Source: Trichoplax adhaerens
Taxonomy: Eukaryota; Placozoa; Uniplacotomia; Trichoplacea; Trichoplacidae
Direction of reading: 5' to 3'
Length of the DNA: 64,000 nucleotides
Assembly: GCF_000150275.1 (NCBI RefSeq)
Contig: NW_002060946.1
Span: 3,943,035 to 4,007,034 of the forward strand
The translations under genes were made by a program, and so were the position numbers. Positions 58,329-64,000 of the stretch are shown piece after piece. Position 1 is the first letter of the stretch; every line of letters begins with the position of its first letter. Below the pieces are notes generated by a model, which saw nothing but the letters and a program-made list of their open reading frames with translations, was not told the DNA's origin and ran no database searches.

Positions 58329-60234
58329 ATGAAGCTTGTAAGGTCAGTATCTTGTATAGGTTATCCATTACAACAGGTGAAAGGATAATCAAAAGTAATT
58401 TTAGGATAAAAGAGATGATTTAGCTGGTAAATAAGGCTTCCTTGGCAGCCAAGGTTTCATGTCGCCATCTCAACCACAACTTGCAATCATGGATGAATAC
58501 TCATCCTTGCTCTTCTTGATCATTGTAGGTTTCTAATGAAAATTAATCATGAAACAGTAACAATAGAGTTAAAGAATGGGACTGTGGTTCATGGTACTGT
58601 TTGGGGTAAGTTATGGCTTGATTGTACAGCTTTTGATTCGGCGCTTTTGTACGACTGTAATCCTTCCAAGTCTTGCTTCGCTTGATACTTTCCATTCTGC
58701 ATACTTTTCCTGCTTTTCCTATCCAATACTTGCAATAGGATAGCTTGCATACATCGATAGGACAGATGTTACCTAGTTAACGTTCACTACATAATCAGTA
58801 TACAGAGACAGAGAGTCGAAGAGACTTGTATTGCACAAGGATTGATCATGCAACAGTATAAATACAATTAGCCATCAAGTTGCAATCATCATTGAAAAAT
58901 TCCACTACAGTAGTAATAGAAACAGTGGTGAAAGGTAGGCAAACTTTAGTGCTCTAATTATAGTCGTCTTACCATGGGGTTAGAATGTCAATGGATAATT
59001 TCATTCATTGTCATTATAGAAACTGTGATTACATATAGGCTTGGACTACTACAAAGAAACCTTTTATTTTACTCAATTTCTTTCCGATAAGTCTATGATG
59101 CAGACTTGGATGAATGTTTTCGTCCTTTAGGATTGATAATTGGAATAGTATAGTCAGTATCGCATAGACAGAATGCAAAATAAACTCAATACAGTAGCTT
59201 CAGTATTGAAACTTTTAGCTAATTGTACAGCTCTGGCTGTATGACAAATTAACATCAATCGTCATTATCATATGTAGGCATGATGAAGAAAAACTGTATA
59301 TTATACCTGTATTGACTTGATATAGAGAGTGGATGAATTATGAGTAAACTAGGAGCTTAAACAATTGAACATTTTTATATTGATAGGTGTAGATATGAGC
59401 ATGAATACGCATTTGAAGAGCGTTAAAATGACCGTCAAGAATCGCGAACCCGTAACTTTAGATACTCTTGCTATCCGTGGCAACAATATTCGTTATTTTA
59501 TTCTACCTGATAATTTAGCACTGGATCAGTTACTTGTCGACGATTCACCAAAAATGAAAGCAAAGAAAAGAGCAGAAAGTAAAATAGCAAATTCATATTA
59601 TATAGCATTCTATTACCGGTGGCAATGGACTATAAATGTCATTGTATCATTCATTTATTATTACAAATTTTTCAATTTCTTTGTAAATGCAGAGCTGTAC
59701 AAATACAGAATACTTGTACTGTTTTCTTAATCTTATGCTACTAAATATTGATTATCATCGTGCAAGAAATCATGCATACAAGAAATACTTTAGAAATTCT
59801 CTACCTTATTTTAATTAAATACATTATGTATAATGATAAAAGCTGGATCCCCATATTTTGTAGTCCATTCTACAGTAGCTATAGGTTAGCCACATTTGTA
59901 TTCATTTTTATAACTTCAATGAATTTAATGCTATACAATACAACTTGTAGTACCAGTCAATTGTAATAGTCAAAACGTTCTAAGAAGGATTCCATATTGT
60001 CAAGTGAAAATTATGTACTGTACAAGCATAAGCATTTACTGCAAAGGAATGATCAATTATTGTGTATATCTGTTACGGCTAATAGAAAGAGAGAGAACGA
60101 CTAAATTTTTTTTCCTATTTTTAGTTACTATGAGTCGAGGTCGAGGCCGCGGTAGAGGCGGACCAGGAGTTGGAGGTGGAGGTCGCGGTAGAGGCCGCGG
60201 CGGACGTGGTGGAAAATTCGGCGGTCGGCGCTGA
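58329..60234 (+). CDS. SNRPD1: Small nuclear ribonucleoprotein Sm D1
   Basis: Core subunit of the heptameric Sm ring assembled on U1, U2, U4 and U5 snRNAs for pre-mRNA splicing. Four exons: 58329-58342, 58529-58605, 59387-59578, 60125-60234. Total 393 nt, 130 aa (human 119). Exon 1 has just 14 coding bases (MKLV plus two bases); exon 2 gives [19 protein letters not shown] and VVHGTV (Sm1), and exon 3 gives [20 protein letters not shown] and [15 protein letters not shown] (Sm1 end and Sm2, with the RNA-binding RGN). Exon 4 is a 36-residue arginine-glycine tail ([12 protein letters not shown]... to ...GGRR), the usual target of symmetric arginine dimethylation and SMN binding. The tail is longer and more varied than the human GR repeat. 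An open proline-rich frame opposite exon 4 is only its shadow. Confidence 0.96.
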
Positions 60235-62053
60235 AACGATTGGTCATAATTTATTGGTGCTATGTACAGCAATATACCTATACGACTCTTTTTCATCTGT
60301 GCATTGTATTTCCAAATTCCTTACCATGGACACTAGAGATATATTCTAAGAAATGGCAACTGTTGAAGCTGTCGTGATATCACTATTAAATAGATTGAAG
60401 TAAATAACTTCTGGTTGTATATGTTTATTCCTGCTTCTTCACTTCTGTTAGGTGATGATGATATCGAAATAGACGGCTGATTAACTATTTCGTGAGTGTG
60501 GCAGTAATTCCGCTTATAGACAGCACTATCTCATCCATCTGTCTGTTATCATTAACATTTTGATTGCATTCTCACTTGTAAACTAACACTACTAGTTGTT
60601 ATTGTGAAATGCTTGTAGACTGATGATAGATACATTCATCATCACAGAGTCACACCAGAGATAAACAACGAAGACGATGTAGCGGTTACCAACCATTTCT
60701 TCTCTTCTTATCTACTATTTTTTTCTCAGTTTTTCCTAACTAGCCCTACTTAGTTGTGTGTCGACCTTGTATTATAACCTTTTGATGCTAGAAATCCAGT
60801 AATAAATTTATGAGCTATACCTTTAAACTGCGTATTGATTTTCATGTCTACTTGAAGCCATTTAAAGAGTGAAACGGAAATAGTTCTCCCATGAACCATG
60901 TTAAACTCTTGATAACATTTAAAAGCTTTATTATGATACTACATTCATGATGCTGGTTAACAGTATTATTTACTGTTATGTAGACAGATAGTGGCTGTGG
61001 TACTTTTATGCCATAAATGCTTATTGTGAAATCGTGCTTCCTACACATTCATAGCAAAGGTTATAGGCAGATTTTACATAAGGTTATTAAGGATATTCAT
61101 GCCATCTCCTGCAGGTGCATATTTGCTACATATACGAGTTGCACGTATATGCACTTATAACCTTAGTTACTACAGTATTGCCATACGTTTAAACTATATT
61201 TCTAGATAAAATCTACTGTATTAAACAATTACTGTCGTACGATCTTAGTCATCTACCTCTCAGTATGCTATACAGTACTGTAGCCTAAATAATTATACGA
61301 GCTTCTCATACTTGTTTCCTTTAGCTTCTATACAAGTATAAAAGTAACCCCGAAATTAATTATTACATTGAGGATAATATGATAATGCTTACATCTCTAA
61401 CTAGATTATTCATACAGTACATGATTTACTGTAAATCTCACTCGCATTCTTACAGGTAATAAATGTTGGAGAGTTCATTATAATCATAAACGTCTAAAAC
61501 CCTCCAGATTTTAGTTGTCCATATTTCAGCGATACTACACATGTAGGTAAGGTAAATTGTCTATATATAAAGTTAATTTATTCCAGATTAATGCGTATAA
61601 CTGCGCTTGCATCTTCAACTTGATTATTTATTCATATACATAAGACTTAAATCACACTTTTATTGGCAACAAAAAAGTACTAGTAGGCCATTATAGCGAC
61701 GCTCTATAGGTAGGTGAGATTGTGCACATTTCAATATTAAGGACGTGTACTATATACGAATCATATCGAAATTATAGAGCTGTGCTTTAAATTTATCCCG
61801 TGATATACTTTACTTTAAAAATAAATAAAAGGTCCAAGCTGTCTAGCCAATTTTAAAATTATATCAGCTAATGAACATACGGTCAATGGGACAGTTTTAT
61901 TCAAATATCGTTATCTACACTTTTAAGTATATATTATATAATTCAATTTAAATAATTAAGAGTTGTTGCAATCTAGAGAGCAATTATCATAACAATATTT
62001 TATTCCTTATAAGAGACCCATCACATTATTCAGTTATTGATTAATTTAGTGAA
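60235..62053. other. Tail-to-tail gap, SNRPD1 / ACOT8
   Basis: The two 3' UTRs and AT-rich spacer. One isolated CTATACAGTACTGTAG at about 61269. No exon or structured repeat recognised. Confidence 0.55.
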
Positions 62054-62977
62054 CTATAATCGGCTGGGGTGATCTTTAATAACCCCTCTTAATACTCCTT
62101 CCTGTGCTACAGTAACAGCTAATCGGCCATCTTGTGTAAAAAGCTTTCCAAATACTAGAGCCCTTCCATTATTGGCTTTTGGACTTTCAAGTTCATACAA
62201 CATCCATTCATCAGCACGGAAAGGTAAATGAAACCACATGGAATGATCGAGTGACGACGCGAAATTAACACGAAATTTAGGATGGGGTAATCTAGCCGTT
62301 TGTAGCAGACTGTAATCTGAGGCATATCCTGCGATACATTGATGTAATTTCTCAAATCCGGGTCCAATTTTATCAACGGTTTTAATCCATACCAATTGGT
62401 AAGGGGCCTTACTTTCAAAATCAGGATCGAAAAAGCCTATACGTTTCCGATCGCAAGGGCGGATATCTAAGGGGATTTCTGAAGCAATTGCTTTCTCGAT
62501 TGCTGAACGATTCCGGTCACCTCTAACTCCACGTTCAAGATAACCTTGTAGCCTTTCCTTCGTTGTGGGTAAGCTTTCAGGATCAGGTGCATTTGGCATA
62601 TCATTTTGATGTTCAATGACACTTTTTTCAAATTTACTAAACGATATTTGGCTAGTATAAATAGTTAAACCTCGTTGGATTGCATAAACATTTCTTGAGC
62701 AATATGAACGACCATTTCGAGTGCGTTCTACTTTATAGATAACAGGAATGGAAGGATCGCCATGGCGAAGAAAATACGAATGTAACGAATGAGGTGAAAA
62801 TTGTTCATCAACTGTTTTACTAGCAGCTACTAGAGCTTGTCCAATTACTTGGCCACCATAAATACGTTGTGTAAATGGAGGTTGCCATGATGTAGTAGCC
62901 CGAAATAGGTCAACATCGAGCTCTTCTAATTCTAACGTATCGAATAAAAGGGCAGCTTTATCGTTAGTAGAAGACAT
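62054..62977 (-). CDS. ACOT8: Peroxisomal acyl-CoA thioesterase 8
   Basis: Hydrolyses acyl-CoAs to free acid and CoA in peroxisomes (TesB family, double hot-dog fold). Intronless; 307 aa from the first in-frame ATG at 62977 (human 319). N-terminal hot-dog with YGGQVIGQALVAA (about 40-52), HSLHSYFLRHGDP and YKVERTRNGRSY. C-terminal hot-dog with GYASDYSLLQT, SSLDHSMWFH, PFRADEWMLYE and VTVAQEGVLRG. By alignment to E. coli TesB the catalytic Asp, Ser/Thr and Gln should be D221, S246 and Q292. The protein ends SRL, a canonical type 1 peroxisomal targeting signal (human SKL). The open frame extends 15 codons upstream of the ATG without another ATG, so this start is preferred. It lacks introns although most neighbours are intron-rich. 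Confidence 0.95.
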   Translation of the reverse strand: MSSTNDKAALLFDTLELEELDVDLFRATTSWQPPFTQRIYGGQVIGQALVAASKTVDEQFSPHSLHSYFLRHGDPSIPVIYKVERTRNGRSYCSRNVYAIQRGLTIYTSQISFSKFEKSVIEHQNDMPNAPDPESLPTTKERLQGYLERGVRGDRNRSAIEKAIASEIPLDIRPCDRKRIGFFDPDFESKAPYQLVWIKTVDKIGPGFEKLHQCIAGYASDYSLLQTARLPHPKFRVNFASSLDHSMWFHLPFRADEWMLYELESPKANNGRALVFGKLFTQDGRLAVTVAQEGVLRGVIKDHPSRL

Positions 62978-63560
62978 AGCCAAGATTGATGCAAAGATTC
63001 TACAATTTTTCACCCTTATCAATAATTTTCAATATCCAGAAGAGGTTATCGAACAAGAGCTAGTCCTAACTTAGTAATTTCAAGCGATTCTTTCTTCATC
63101 TACATATATCAATATTAGATCTTGCAATACTGTAGTTCGTAAACAGCTGATCCGGAGGTCATTGGTCACCTGGTTCATCGCCGTACTAATTTAGTACTTT
63201 AGCGTTTAGTCATGGTCACGCGGTTCTATACTGGAGTTCTGTATGAGCACGCAATGTGCTATACGGAACAGTATAGTCTAGAATATTAAAACCCAATATT
63301 GGCCTTGTAATTTTCTTACTCACAATTACTTCCATAGACTACTAGATATACCATCTAGTAAGTGCATCGAGTAGTCCTGTTATAAATGCATCTCGCAATA
63401 ACGATCTTGGTCAAATGGTATATTCTAAAAGGCTGTTATTACAAGATTTTAACTATAGTAGAGCAATAATTAATTACTACAAGAATCTAGTCTAACATCG
63501 AAAGTATTCCGAGCTCAACGCGAAATGAAGCCTCTTCTCCTCCGTGGGCTCGTCTCTCCA

Positions 63561-63671
63561 GTTCTTCTAAATATTTCGTTCAATCCATTTAGGACAACTT
63601 GATTAATCTCCAATCAGACATGAGCCATCAAACAAAATACTTTTCTCTAATAGTACATCATTATCTTCTAC
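63561..63671 (+). repeat. Direct repeat, copy 1
   Basis: A 111-bp segment sharing ATTTCGTTCAATCCATT, ACAACTTGATTAATCTCCAA and TTTTCTCTAATAGTACATCA with a second copy 319 bp to the right. The two differ by roughly ten substitutions. Confidence 0.85.
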
Positions 63672-63879
63672 AATCTAAATCATTCTACTGAAGATGTCTC
63701 TACTCTTCTATTAACGTCTAGCCTCTTTCTCCAAAGGGCACCTTAACCACTACAGTGTTTCTAGCTGCATCAATCTTGTACCATAATTACTCAACTGGCT
63801 ACTATTCGTCATCAATAGTTTTTAATATAGTAGTTAGCAATCATCTAATATTAGCTTCACGATAATCCTTCCTTCGTTA

Positions 63880-63990
63880 GTTCTGATAAACATTTCGTTC
63901 AATCCATTCATGACAACTTGATTAATCTCCAATCAGACATGAGCCATCAAACAGAATACTTTTCTCTAATAGTACATCACTATTTTCTAC
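63880..63990 (+). repeat. Direct repeat, copy 2
   Basis: Second copy of the 111-bp segment. The spacing of about 319 bp suggests a tandem duplication whose unit is longer than the conserved part, possibly continuing past the right edge. Confidence 0.85.
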
Positions 63991-64000
63991 TATTTATGAT

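Larger units (their letters stand above)
62978..64000. other. Upstream of ACOT8 to the right edge
   Basis: Should hold the ACOT8 promoter. From 63.5 kb on it carries two direct repeats (listed separately). A less AT-rich stretch at about 63510-63560 reads as ERRAHGGEEASFRVELG on the minus strand between an acceptor-like ATTTAG and a stop, and could be a terminal exon of a gene entering from the right; I do not recognise it. Confidence 0.4.

Noticed and set aside
60057-60296. Proline-rich 79-codon frame on the minus strand
   Set aside because: Exact antisense of the Sm D1 arginine-glycine tail.

Overview
The window is nuclear DNA from an early-branching animal. It is AT-rich and contains eleven protein genes, nine of them split by many short GT-AG introns. 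Every product is close to its human counterpart, several of them are animal-type (Piezo, stimulatory G alpha, neuralized-like 2, exostosin-2), and there are about six kilobases per gene. Compact genes with vertebrate-like intron richness and protein similarity fit a placozoan (Trichoplax/Hoilungia type) best. That species-level guess is inference, at about 0.6; an animal nuclear genome is near certain. No operons, phage, insertion sequences, rRNA, convincing tRNA genes or CRISPR arrays were seen.

Layout, left to right: GMP reductase (-, only the first two coding exons, running off the left edge); Piezo mechanosensitive channel (-, 4961-17773, 31 exons reconstructed with consistent splice phases, about 2461 aa); SEH1-like nucleoporin (+, 18237-23496, 14 exons); neuralized-like 2 with SOCS box (-, 24419-25491, 3 exons); a repeat-rich gap; Gs alpha (+, 30369-36161, 13 exons); S-adenosylhomocysteinase (+, 39046-42972, 9 exons); exostosin-2 (-, 45370-48558, 7 exons); a PRAME/LRRC14-type leucine-rich repeat protein (+, 51037-52308, one exon); CFAP263/CCDC113 (-, 54563-56914, 10 exons); Sm D1 (+, 58329-60234, 4 exons); peroxisomal acyl-CoA thioesterase 8 (-, 62054-62977, one exon). 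Exon boundaries were read by hand from splice signals, reading-frame continuity and similarity to remembered human families. For each complete gene the summed exon lengths are divisible by three and the protein is close to the family length.

The genes do not form one pathway. They are housekeeping and signalling genes, mostly alternating in strand, with three closely spaced or repeat-bridged head-to-head pairs (Piezo/SEH1L, EXT2/LRRC14-like, CFAP263/SNRPD1). Several have human orthologues that I recall clustering on chromosomes 20 (AHCY, GNAS, ACOT8, NEURL2) and 18 (PIEZO2, SEH1L, SNRPD1), which suggests preserved ancestral linkage.

The most unusual sequence is a CAGTA/TACTG pentamer repeat that keeps switching strand orientation and so builds palindromes with the core TACAGTACTGTA. 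Besides filling much of 27.3-30.1 kb, clusters of it end roughly 100-250 bp upstream of the start codons of five genes. Other non-coding items are a 67-70 bp minisatellite, three tandem copies of a roughly 280-340 bp element with tRNA-like promoter boxes, two foldback (MITE-like) elements, diverged tandem repeats in introns, and mutually exclusive hairpins in a Gs alpha intron.
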